This document shows positions 1-6,317 of a stretch of DNA of 7,544 bases, piece by piece (position 1 is the first letter of the stretch; each line of letters opens with the position of its first letter). A program made the position numbers and the translations under genes. Source of the DNA: an uncultured Selenomonadales bacterium (GTDB taxonomy: Bacteria > Bacillota > Negativicutes > Selenomonadales > Selenomonadaceae). The notes below the pieces were generated by a model. It saw nothing but the letters and a program-made list of their open reading frames with translations. It was not told where the DNA came from and did no database searches. The DNA lies in NCBI GenBank assembly GCA_937877565.1, contig CALFJB010000051.1, positions 1-7,544 on the forward strand, given 5' to 3'.

Positions 1-128
1 CTCAAATTTGATTCGTGCATTATGTCCGATACAGAAGTATTCATAAAGCCGCGCGATTTAAATTCCCTTGCCGCCGCGTCCAAAATTGCTTGCCGTGCTT
101 GTAGTTTTTTTAATTCTCTTTTTCCCAA
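1..128 (-). CDS. TetR/AcrR-family transcriptional regulator, N-terminal fragment
   Basis: The first 42 codons of a gene that runs off the left edge on the minus strand. The translation contains RQAILDAAAREF, then SRGFMNTSVSDIMHESNL. This is the first helix and the start of the helix-turn-helix of TetR/AcrR repressors (family pattern: ILDAA..LF...G...TSV.DI...A.LS). Such proteins are usually about 190-210 residues, with a variable C-terminal ligand pocket, which is not in view, so the effector is unknown. The start is TTG at 126-128, chosen because AGGAGG (minus strand, 143-138) lies exactly 9 bases upstream. That site sits inside the last codons of the preceding membrane-protein gene, whose stop is only 3 bases away, so the two are probably translationally coupled. 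As the last visible gene of the glycosyltransferase cluster it may control that cluster or something further downstream; this is inference. Confidence 0.88.
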   Translation of the reverse strand, partial: MGKRELKKLQARQAILDAAAREFKSRGFMNTSVSDIMHESNL

Positions 129-131
129 CAG

Positions 132-1403
132 CTACTCCCTCCTCACCAAGAAAAAACTCATCGCTCCAAAAATCGTTACCGCCAAATTTCTGTACGTCAT
201 AAAATCGTGTACGTATGAATGATTTTTTAAAACCGCGTACCATAGAAACGGCAATAAAATTATAAACGAAAATGTCAATACCATTGAAAGCGTTGCCGAA
301 AATTTTTTCTTACGACGAATGATTAAGTACAGCAGATAGATTAAAAGTATTCCTAAAATTATCGGCAGAGGTCCGCGCATAAGTGATGAAAAATTTCTTG
401 CAAGCACGTCAAGAAATGTGAAAGTTGAGTCGCCTTCTGCCGCCGATAACGTTGTTGATGTTCGATAAATCGCGTTGTTGAGTGCCGACATTAAAACATT
501 TTCACCAGTTAAAATCGTTGCTAAAGTCCATTTACCTGCCCACATTCCGCCGTAACCGAATCCCCACGCAAATAAATATGACGACAACTTTATTAAAATA
601 TTTTTCGGCGTTGACGTGAAAAAATTTTTTTGATTCATCAAAACGCATACGCATAAACTTATGCCGAATGTTGCAAAAGGATAAGTCAAGAAGTCAAAAT
701 ATACCGTGACAATTCCCAAGATTAGGAAGAAGTACAAATAATTTTCGCCGCGCAATAAAAATTCGTTTCGTCTCAAAATGAAAATCGTTGACAAAAGTAT
801 TATACAAAATATGTCAGACATTTGGAAGTTGATAGCCGTCGTAATTGGATTTATCGTCAACAAAGTTAATGCGAAGGCTAAAGTTAAATTTCGTCCGAAT
901 CGTTTATAAAATAAAAATAACGCCGTCAACATCAGAAAAAACTGCGCGTAAAAATTTAGTACGCGCAGATCGTGTACCGGCGAAATCATCAGCGCGGGCT
1001 TTAAAATTATTAAGTAGCCGTGCCAATAAAGCGGGTAGTACCAAACATTTTCATCAGCTTGCCGCTCATACTTCATCACGTCAACCAGAGTGTTTACCGT
1101 CATATCGGGAGTGTCATCAATAAATTTCCACGAAGGATTTAAAAATGCCGAACGTATTAAATCTTCGACAGGGTAAGCCGCTTTCATCAACATAATGGCA
1201 TCAGTAAAATTATCAATGCGAGTATGGATAACTCCGCCTGCCCAAAACGGCGCGTGCTTTTCAAATTCATAAATTTTCGCCGAACGGTCGACGTTGTGAT
1301 AAATTCTGGTCGTTGGCAAAGAATACGCGGCAGTGATTAAAATTGCTCCTATACAAATTGACGCCGCCAAAATTCCAACCATATTTCTAAATGTGATGTG
1401 CAT
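132..1403 (-). CDS. Multi-span membrane protein, probable GT-C-type glycosyltransferase
   Basis: A 423-residue integral membrane protein. The first membrane segment is at about 8-29. A long extracytoplasmic stretch follows (about 30-125, with TRIDNFTDAIML at 61-72 and YWHGY at 126-130). Further hydrophobic segments lie near 131-165, 172-210, 221-255, 267-290, 342-362 and 368-390. Near the C-terminus is NHSYVHDFMTYRN (394-406). A His-rich HSxxH...TYR segment after the last big helix is something I associate with uncharacterised GT-C-like membrane proteins of Bacillota; this is recalled, not searched. GT-C enzymes use lipid-phosphate sugars on the outer membrane face, which suits the family 2 glycosyltransferase in the same cluster. 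I chose ATG at 1403, with GGGG 6 bases upstream. A TTG at 1415 (four residues longer, AGG 8 bases upstream) is possible. The gene starts 18 bases after the previous stop and ends in TAG. A non-enzymatic role (flippase, polymerase) is not excluded. Confidence 0.7.
   Translation of the reverse strand: MHITFRNMVGILAASICIGAILITAAYSLPTTRIYHNVDRSAKIYEFEKHAPFWAGGVIHTRIDNFTDAIMLMKAAYPVEDLIRSAFLNPSWKFIDDTPDMTVNTLVDVMKYERQADENVWYYPLYWHGYLIILKPALMISPVHDLRVLNFYAQFFLMLTALFLFYKRFGRNLTLAFALTLLTINPITTAINFQMSDIFCIILLSTIFILRRNEFLLRGENYLYFFLILGIVTVYFDFLTYPFATFGISLCVCVLMNQKNFFTSTPKNILIKLSSYLFAWGFGYGGMWAGKWTLATILTGENVLMSALNNAIYRTSTTLSAAEGDSTFTFLDVLARNFSSLMRGPLPIILGILLIYLLYLIIRRKKKFSATLSMVLTFSFIILLPFLWYAVLKNHSYVHDFMTYRNLAVTIFGAMSFFLVRRE
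138..143 (-). promoter_or_regulatory. Ribosome binding site of the TetR gene, inside the upstream CDS
   Basis: AGGAGG on the minus strand, 9 bases before the TTG start at 128. It doubles as the two Arg codons just before the final Glu codon of the preceding gene. It decides the TTG start, since no ATG is available near it. Confidence 0.75.
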
Positions 1404-1421
1404 ACTTAACCCCAAAAATTT

Positions 1422-3119
1422 TTACCTATTGTATTTCATACGGTAAAAAAGATATGTGCCGAAAATCTCAAAAATCGCAAGCATCGGTATTATTCCTATG
1501 CCGTAAAATGTCAAGTTTTCATCAAAATTAATTAAAAATTGGCTGAACCAAGAAATTGCCAACGCATATACAGCGGATAACATAAGACTGCTTATCGCAA
1601 TTACCGCAATCAGTGTTTCATCGTAATATTCCTTAACGGAAGTATGAATTATTTTTCTGATAGTCAAAATTATGCCGATAAAAGCCGTTATGAACATCAC
1701 GCCGTTTAAAACTCGGTATATTGAAAAAATTGCCGTGATAAATTGATCGACTAAATCGGCGTGTTCATTTTTTTCAAATAAATTTATGTTGGTAACTTCG
1801 CAGGCTCGTTTTATTACATCTTCGTACTTGATAACTTGTTCTTCATAATTTTCTTTTTCCACAAAATAAATTCTTTCAGCTGGAAATTTAATTGGATAGT
1901 AAGAGGTTAAAAAAATATGTGTACTATAAGTTGCTGCCACATATTTTTTCAGTTGCAATATTTCTGAAAATGTAAGTCCGCCCATTGAAGAGATGATTTG
2001 AAATTTATCGTCTTTTTCTAAAGTGCCGTTTTCAAAAGCAACTGCCAATTCAGAGTTGACTTGTCGCAAATAAATTTCTTGGCTTGCAGGTGAATCGCAA
2101 GTTTCAGAATCTTTTAAAGCGTAAAGCATTATCCAGCCGAGAAAATCTCCGTGAATCGGCTTTTCAAATATATCTTTACCTCCGCTGTACCAATCAGGCG
2201 GATTTATTACGGCATTTCGTAGTTTGTCATTTGATTTTAATGTTGGCGATGCGTCGAAGGCTTTCATTATTGCGTCCGAAGGAGCCCAAATGTTACCGTT
2301 TCTGTCATCGGATTTAATTTTGTAGACGAGTTTCACAAATTGTCCGAGTTCGCCGTTTGTGCGATTATTTGTTTCGTATACGCCGAAGAAATGATTATTT
2401 ACAGATTTATAAGCTGTCAGGCACGAAAAAAATATTGCTATCGGCAGAAATAAAATTAACACGTGACAAAGTTTTTCTTTCAGCGGTTGACTTTCGAGGA
2501 AAATTTTATGAATCAGGCAGAGAATAATTACTGCGATAAGGCACATTAAAAGCCAAATACCGTCTTCCTTCATAAAGTAAGTCCAACTGAATAAAAAGCC
2601 GAAAACTACGCCGAAGATTATTCGTTTCTTGAAGGTCAACTCCAATTTTTTCCAATAGATAACGAATAGCCATACCATTAGCGTCAATACCAAAAAATAA
2701 AACGGCGCAAGAGCGGAATTTCTATAAAGTCTAAATCCTACGAATGAAAAAGATATTGGATTAAACAGCACGATAGAATAAACGGTCAACAAAATTTCAT
2801 TCCGACGAACTTTTGTAAGCGTTGTGAATAGCATTGTAAACGTTATCGCAGATAAAAGCCACAGAAAACTTATCGCATCGGGATATACAATGCCAGTCTT
2901 TCTCAACAAGGTTAAAAAAATTGGAAATCCCATTTCTTTAACCATAACTTTGTACGAGATCCAACTTTGATTTACGAAGTGTTCTTCAAGGTATGAGTAG
3001 CAAACCATTAAAGCATCATCATCGTCATATATAGGAATAAACACTACTCCGACCAAACGCCCTGCCAAAATTCTAATCACGAACAAAACTATTGCGACGA
3101 CGATAAATTTCTTTGTCAT
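1422..3119 (-). CDS. Large membrane protein with extracytoplasmic domain, probable GT-C-type glycosyltransferase
   Basis: A 565-residue membrane protein. The first helix is at about 5-29. Right after it comes an acidic cluster, YDDDDAL (31-37), where GT-C enzymes typically carry a catalytic or metal-binding acidic residue in the first outer loop. More helices lie near 82-100, 108-125, 137-155, 167-182, 187-205 and 216-235, with FRLYRNSALAP at 129-139 and a loop KEDGIW at 184-189. A large hydrophilic region (about 238-455) follows, then four C-terminal hydrophobic segments (about 457-487, 500-528, 538-558). The start is ATG at 3119, because AGGGGG (minus strand, 3135-3130) lies 10 bases upstream. 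A TTG at 3128, overlapping the previous gene's TGA, would leave only 1 base after that site. The substrate and acceptor cannot be read from the sequence. The GT-C assignment rests on topology and the acidic loop, not on a confirmed family match. Confidence 0.7.
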   Translation of the reverse strand: MTKKFIVVAIVLFVIRILAGRLVGVVFIPIYDDDDALMVCYSYLEEHFVNQSWISYKVMVKEMGFPIFLTLLRKTGIVYPDAISFLWLLSAITFTMLFTTLTKVRRNEILLTVYSIVLFNPISFSFVGFRLYRNSALAPFYFLVLTLMVWLFVIYWKKLELTFKKRIIFGVVFGFLFSWTYFMKEDGIWLLMCLIAVIILCLIHKIFLESQPLKEKLCHVLILFLPIAIFFSCLTAYKSVNNHFFGVYETNNRTNGELGQFVKLVYKIKSDDRNGNIWAPSDAIMKAFDASPTLKSNDKLRNAVINPPDWYSGGKDIFEKPIHGDFLGWIMLYALKDSETCDSPASQEIYLRQVNSELAVAFENGTLEKDDKFQIISSMGGLTFSEILQLKKYVAATYSTHIFLTSYYPIKFPAERIYFVEKENYEEQVIKYEDVIKRACEVTNINLFEKNEHADLVDQFITAIFSIYRVLNGVMFITAFIGIILTIRKIIHTSVKEYYDETLIAVIAISSLMLSAVYALAISWFSQFLINFDENLTFYGIGIIPMLAIFEIFGTYLFYRMKYNR

Positions 3120-3124
3120 AACGT

Positions 3125-4087
3125 TCAATCCCCCTGTTTTGTCCGATTAATCAACTTTAGGAAGTTCATTTTAAGTTCAAAATCTTTTCGTGCATTGACG
3201 GCTATTGTGTCGAGAATCAGTCCGCACATTGCCGATAAAATTGAAATAACTCCGATTAAGCCACTTACAATCAAAGTTGGGAATCGCGGTACAAAACCTG
3301 TCTGCAAAAATTCTGTAAGGACGGGCAGGAACATTATCAGCGCGATTAACATTAACAGAATTGATATTGCGCCGAAAAATTTTAGCGGTCGATAGTTGCG
3401 GTAAAGATTGAAAATCGTCATCAAAACTTTTGCGCCGTCAACGTAAGTATTTAGTTTGCTAAAACTTCCAGCCGGTCTGTCACGATAATTGACCGGCAAA
3501 CTTTCAATCAACAAATTTTTATCCAGAGCGTGAATCGTCATTTCAGTTTCAATTTCAAAGCCTTGTGACAAAATCGGAAAACTTTTCACGAACATAAAAC
3601 TAAATGCGCGATAACCCGTCATCACATCAAGAATTTTTTTGGAATTTTTTCCACGCGCCCAAAAAGTATTTATGCAAGCGCGTACAAGTGAATTGCCGAA
3701 GCCGTGAAAAGGTCGTTTATTCTCCTCAAAATAAGTTGCGCTAAGTCTGTCACCGATAACCATATCAGCCTTGCCGCTCAAAACTAAATTTGTCATTTCC
3801 CGCGCATATTCGGCGGGGTAAGTGTCGTCACCGTCCGTCATAATGTAACAATCGGCGTCAATTTCGCGGAACATTGTCCGAATGACATTGCCTTTGCCTT
3901 GTCGATATTCGCGCCGAACAATCGCGCCGGCTTTTTCGGCAATTTTTGCAGTATCATCTGTTGAATTGTTATCGTAAACGTAAATGTCAGCTTCCGGCAG
4001 AATTTTTTTGAAGTCGAGAACAACTTTTTCAATCGTCAAACTTTCATTGTAGCACGGAATCAGTACAGCTATTTTTTTATTGTCCAT
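3125..4087 (-). CDS. Family 2 glycosyltransferase, polyprenyl-phosphate-sugar synthase type
   Basis: A 320-residue GT-A-fold enzyme of the DPM1/GtrB-like group, expected to move a sugar from a nucleotide-sugar to polyprenyl phosphate on the cytoplasmic face. Visible motifs are IPCYNE (10-15), YDNNSTDDT (38-46), the metal-binding DxD in TDGDDTYP (84-91), VIGDR (110-114), and DVMTGYRAF (154-162), which aligns with the conserved TG.R segment of this group. Q175-GFEIETEM-T184 and the NYRDRPAGS stretch (200-208) complete the catalytic domain. Two membrane helices (about 235-257 and 267-293) anchor the C-terminus, as in GtrB-like proteins. The start is ATG at 4087; no good ribosome binding site precedes it. 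The stop TGA overlaps the next gene's possible TTG. It is first in the cluster and would supply the lipid-linked donor to the two membrane proteins downstream. The sugar is unknown. Confidence 0.9.
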   Translation of the reverse strand: MDNKKIAVLIPCYNESLTIEKVVLDFKKILPEADIYVYDNNSTDDTAKIAEKAGAIVRREYRQGKGNVIRTMFREIDADCYIMTDGDDTYPAEYAREMTNLVLSGKADMVIGDRLSATYFEENKRPFHGFGNSLVRACINTFWARGKNSKKILDVMTGYRAFSFMFVKSFPILSQGFEIETEMTIHALDKNLLIESLPVNYRDRPAGSFSKLNTYVDGAKVLMTIFNLYRNYRPLKFFGAISILLMLIALIMFLPVLTEFLQTGFVPRFPTLIVSGLIGVISILSAMCGLILDTIAVNARKDFELKMNFLKLINRTKQGD

Positions 4088-4095
4088 AATTTTTT

Positions 4096-4101
4096 ATTAC
4101 A
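4096..4101 (-). promoter_or_regulatory. Weak candidate -10 element for the glycosyltransferase cluster
   Basis: TGTAAT on the minus strand lies 8 bases before the glycosyltransferase ATG, between it and the terminator. If used, transcription would begin almost at the ATG, giving a leaderless or near-leaderless message. That would fit the absence of a ribosome binding site. The corresponding -35 position falls in the terminator stem and matches the consensus poorly. Read-through from the chemoreceptor gene is an equally good explanation. Confidence 0.2.
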
Positions 4102-4106
4102 CATTT

Positions 4107-4147
4107 AAAAAGACTGCCGCAAAAATTTTCTGCGACAGTCCTTTTTT
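4107..4147 (-). terminator. Rho-independent terminator after the chemoreceptor gene
   Basis: On the minus strand GACTGTCGCA (4140-4131) pairs with TGCGGCAGTC (4121-4112). This gives 10 pairs, including one G-U, around a 9-base loop. The stem is preceded by an A run and followed by TTTTT. A T run also follows on the plus strand, so it could act in both directions. It lies 34 bases past the chemoreceptor stop and 20 bases before the glycosyltransferase start, so the downstream cluster needs its own promoter or partial read-through. Confidence 0.88.
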
Positions 4148-4181
4148 AGCGGATTTAAATATTTTAAGTAAATGGTAAATT

Positions 4182-5936
4182 TTAGTAACGGAAATTCTGC
4201 AACGAAGTTTGAAGACCTTGCGCCAAACGTGCAAGTTCATCACTTGCGGAGGCAATTTCTTCACCAGAGGCGGATTGTTCTTGAGACGCCGCAGAAACGC
4301 TTTCCATTTCGCGTGAAACGTGAGCGCTCTTATCGGAAATACTTTGCGAATTGTCACGGATTTTATTTGTGGCAGTGGCAACTGCGTCAAGTTCCTTAAC
4401 CATATTCTTGGCTTCGCTGGCAACGTTATCTGTTGCAACTCTAATTTCTTCAAAGGTATCACGAAGTTTTTCTACGGATTGAGTACCGGCACGAACAGCC
4501 GCGTTACCTTTCTGCATTGAGTCAACCGCATTTGTAGTTTCATTTTGAATATCACCGATAAGCGTTGCAATTTTTTGAGCAGCACCTTGAGATTCTTCGG
4601 CAAGTTTACGAACTTCTTCAGAAACGACTGCAAAACCTCTGCCGTGTTCACCGGCGCGTGCCGCCTCAATAGCCGCGTTAAGTGCAAGCAAGTTAGTTTG
4701 TTCGGCAATACCGCTGATAGCTTCAACGATTTGTCCGATTTCCTGTGAACGTTTACCGAGTTTGTCAACAGTAGCCGCAGAATCATTGACGATTTTTTCA
4801 ACGCTGATAATTTGTTGTACGGAAGATTCAACCGCGCCGCCGCCTTCGGTAGCGAGATTGTTAGCCTTAGTCGCGTGCGAAGAGACAACGTCCGCAGTTT
4901 TGCCGAGAAGTGCGATTGAATTATTAGCCGCGTTGATTAAGTCAAGCGCGTCACCGACGTTTTGTTGTTGTTCGACGACTGCGCTTGCGGAAGTTGTAAC
5001 GGATTGCGCAACCTGTTCAGATGCCTGCGCGGATTGATGAGCACTTGCGGTAAGTTCTTGCGAAGATGCCGCCAACTGTTCGGCAGAATTGCTGGTTTGT
5101 TGCAAAAGTTTGCTGATTGTTTGGCGCATATCACGAATAGCTTGCGACATAGTACCAAATTCGTCACCGCGTGAAGGATCGATTAAATGACTTTCTCTGA
5201 AGTCGCCCGTTCTCAATTTGCCAAAAAGTTCAATCATATTTTCAAGCGGACTGGTAACACCCTTCGTGACGATAACGCTGATGAAAATCAAAATAACCAA
5301 TACCACACCGACAACGATAAAGAGCGTCATAACCATTGAAGTGACGGCGTCAATACTTCTTTGGTACATTTCTTGTGATAATTTCAAAACGTCGTCTTGA
5401 AGGACAGCCATTTTGTCATTGGCAGAAACGGCGTAAGGCATGGCGTCAGATTCGTAAAAGTCCATTGCGCGTCTGATATGTTCGGCGTATGCAGGCAAAT
5501 TTGTAAGTGCATCGTCAGGAGGTTGCAACTGCATCAATCTGTCACTGCCGGCTTTAAATTTCGCCCAATCTGCTCTGATAGGCTCAAGGCTTTTTACCAA
5601 TTCCGGTATGTCGGCAACAACTTTCGCGTATTCATCCATGTTCTCTTCAAATTCTTTTATTGCTTGAACTGATTTTGCAGAACGAGATTGGCGAAGAGCC
5701 GGATCGGTAGTGAGCGGGTATAACGTTATCTGAACTTGCGCAAAACGAGAATTGTAACGCATTCTGCCTACGTAATAAACGGAATGGAGATAACGGTTAT
5801 ACATTACGTCCATTTCCTCTTTGGCTGTCTGAACCCCTTGATAGCCGACAAAGCCGATAATTATGAGTCCAATAACTGCTACAATGTTTAAGACCAGCAA
5901 CTTGTTGGACACTTTCAGATTGTCCATAAAACCCAT
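4182..5936 (-). CDS. Methyl-accepting chemotaxis protein (4HB sensor, HAMP, signalling domain)
   Basis: A 584-residue transmembrane chemoreceptor that passes a periplasmic signal to CheA/CheW. Membrane helix 1 is at about 12-33. A helical periplasmic region follows (34-198; its length, charge pattern and early YLHSVYYVGRMRYNSR stretch fit a four-helix-bundle MCP sensor). Membrane helix 2 is at 200-224. A HAMP linker (about 225-277, with the usual P230 after the helix and GDEFG at 257-261) leads to a long Ala/Ser/Gln/Glu-rich coiled coil (278-584). The hairpin tip is the near-invariant EQTNLLALNAAIEAARAGE (412-430) followed by GRGFAVVSEEVRKLAEES (432-449). Glu/Gln pairs on both arms are candidate methylation sites. 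No CheR-docking NWxxF tail is present. The start is ATG at 5936, with AAAGGGG 9 bases upstream. The gene has its own promoter and terminator, so it is monocistronic or nearly so. The ligand is unknown; no other chemotaxis genes are in view. Confidence 0.96.
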   Translation of the reverse strand: MGFMDNLKVSNKLLVLNIVAVIGLIIIGFVGYQGVQTAKEEMDVMYNRYLHSVYYVGRMRYNSRFAQVQITLYPLTTDPALRQSRSAKSVQAIKEFEENMDEYAKVVADIPELVKSLEPIRADWAKFKAGSDRLMQLQPPDDALTNLPAYAEHIRRAMDFYESDAMPYAVSANDKMAVLQDDVLKLSQEMYQRSIDAVTSMVMTLFIVVGVVLVILIFISVIVTKGVTSPLENMIELFGKLRTGDFRESHLIDPSRGDEFGTMSQAIRDMRQTISKLLQQTSNSAEQLAASSQELTASAHQSAQASEQVAQSVTTSASAVVEQQQNVGDALDLINAANNSIALLGKTADVVSSHATKANNLATEGGGAVESSVQQIISVEKIVNDSAATVDKLGKRSQEIGQIVEAISGIAEQTNLLALNAAIEAARAGEHGRGFAVVSEEVRKLAEESQGAAQKIATLIGDIQNETTNAVDSMQKGNAAVRAGTQSVEKLRDTFEEIRVATDNVASEAKNMVKELDAVATATNKIRDNSQSISDKSAHVSREMESVSAASQEQSASGEEIASASDELARLAQGLQTSLQNFRY

Positions 5937-5945
5937 AACAAAAAA

Positions 5946-5952
5946 CCCCTTT
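5946..5952 (-). promoter_or_regulatory. Ribosome binding site of the chemoreceptor gene
   Basis: AAAGGGG on the minus strand, 9 bases before the ATG at 5936. This supports that start over the in-frame ATG three codons further in. Confidence 0.7.
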
Positions 5953-5987
5953 CTTCTGCGGTCACTACAACTTACTTTACATAACGC

Positions 5988-6037
5988 TTGAGATTTTACG
6001 GCAACAGCATTTAATCGTTACCAACCGCTCATCTCAA
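5988..6037 (-). promoter_or_regulatory. Nested two-tier stem in the chemoreceptor mRNA leader
   Basis: In the predicted 5' leader, TTGAGAT (6037-6031, minus strand) pairs perfectly with ATCTCAA (5994-5988). Inside it GGTAAC (6022-6017) pairs with GTTGCC (6005-6000), with one G-U. The two stems are separated by an internal loop of 8 and 5 bases and capped by an 11-base loop. It does not resemble the c-di-GMP or other common riboswitch cores that I can recall. It ends 36 bases before the ribosome binding site, so it does not itself mask it. Regulatory function is inference. Confidence 0.35.
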
Positions 6038-6054
6038 TTCCGAATGACTTTTTT

Positions 6055-6076
6055 CTTTCAGAAAAATATCTGAAAG
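6055..6076. repeat. 8-bp perfect inverted repeat just downstream of the chemoreceptor promoter
   Basis: CTTTCAGA (6055-6062) and TCTGAAAG (6069-6076) form a perfect palindrome with a 6-base AT spacer. Relative to the predicted chemoreceptor start site (about 6082) it covers roughly +6 to +27. It could be a repressor operator or a 5'-end hairpin that stabilises the mRNA. No T run follows on the minus strand, so it is not a terminator. Confidence 0.5.
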
Positions 6077-6088
6077 GTAATTTCGCAT

Positions 6089-6118
6089 ATAATACCACAA
6101 TTCTTTGAGTTTAGTCCA
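6089..6118 (-). promoter_or_regulatory. Predicted promoter of the chemoreceptor gene
   Basis: On the minus strand TATTAT (6094-6089) is preceded by TGG, forming an extended -10. TGGACT (6118-6113) sits 18 bases upstream as a -35 matching TTGACA at four of six positions. Start of transcription is expected near 6082, giving a leader of about 146 bases. Confidence 0.5.
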
Positions 6119-6255
6119 TAGCTTTTTTAGTTTACGATAAAAAATTTTTTCAACAGTTACGAATATCTTCTTGACTTTAGGATTTTAAAATTTACCTTTA
6201 TTTTGGAGTAAAAGATTTTCCGGCGTTGACTTTATCCAAGATAAAAAATTTTTAC
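6119..6255. other. AT-rich spacer between divergent promoters
   Basis: No gene is seen here. The stretch carries An/Tn tracts (A6T6 at 6139-6150, A6T5 at 6243-6253; a further A5T6 lies at 6290-6300) and two short direct repeats: GATAAAAAATTTTT at 6136-6149 and 6240-6253, and TTGACTTTA at 6171-6179 and 6226-6234. Neither TTGACT has a convincing -10 at proper spacing. Bent or flexible upstream-element DNA, or repeated regulator sites, are possible. Confidence 0.35.
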
Positions 6256-6284
6256 TTGTAATGATTTTGCAAGTGGGATATAAT
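6256..6284 (+). promoter_or_regulatory. Predicted promoter of the binding-protein/rimO transcript
   Basis: TTGTAA (6256-6261), a 17-base spacer, then a consensus TATAAT (6279-6284). Transcription is expected to start near 6291, giving a leader of about 27 bases. ACTTG (6254-6258) and CAAGT (6270-6274) form a short inverted repeat across the -35 and spacer that could be an operator; this is weak. Confidence 0.72.
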
Positions 6285-6302
6285 ATTTGAAAAATTTTTT
6301 GC

Positions 6303-6308
6303 AGGAGG
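6303..6308 (+). promoter_or_regulatory. Ribosome binding site of the binding-protein gene
   Basis: AGGAGG, 9 bases before the ATG at 6318. It fixes the start of the binding protein. Confidence 0.8.
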
Positions 6309-6317
6309 CGGAGCGTA

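Noticed and set aside
22..222. Plus-strand open frame of 66 residues at the left edge
   Set aside because: The minus strand of 1-128 encodes a clear TetR helix-turn-helix, and the rest overlaps the membrane-protein end.
845..1123. Plus-strand open frame of 92 residues
   Set aside because: Antisense to the membrane-protein gene at 132-1403. Composition is unlike a real protein and no binding site precedes it.
4097..4888. Open frames of 121 and 138 residues on the minus strand overlapping the chemoreceptor gene
   Set aside because: They are alternate-frame shadows of the Ala/Gln-rich signalling domain, with no ribosome binding sites and no recognisable domains. The chemoreceptor frame is unambiguous.
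4762..5037. Plus-strand open frame of 91 residues rich in Ala, Thr, Ser and Cys
   Set aside because: Antisense to the chemoreceptor coiled coil, whose repetitive codons keep the other strand open. No start signal or homology.
5937..6082. c-di-GMP riboswitch before the chemoreceptor
   Set aside because: The conserved core and tetraloop/receptor elements of the known c-di-GMP classes could not be found in the leader.
6226..6254. TTGACT at 6226-6231 as a second -35 for the plus-strand promoter
   Set aside because: No acceptable -10 lies 16-19 bases downstream. The TTGTAA/TATAAT pair is far better.
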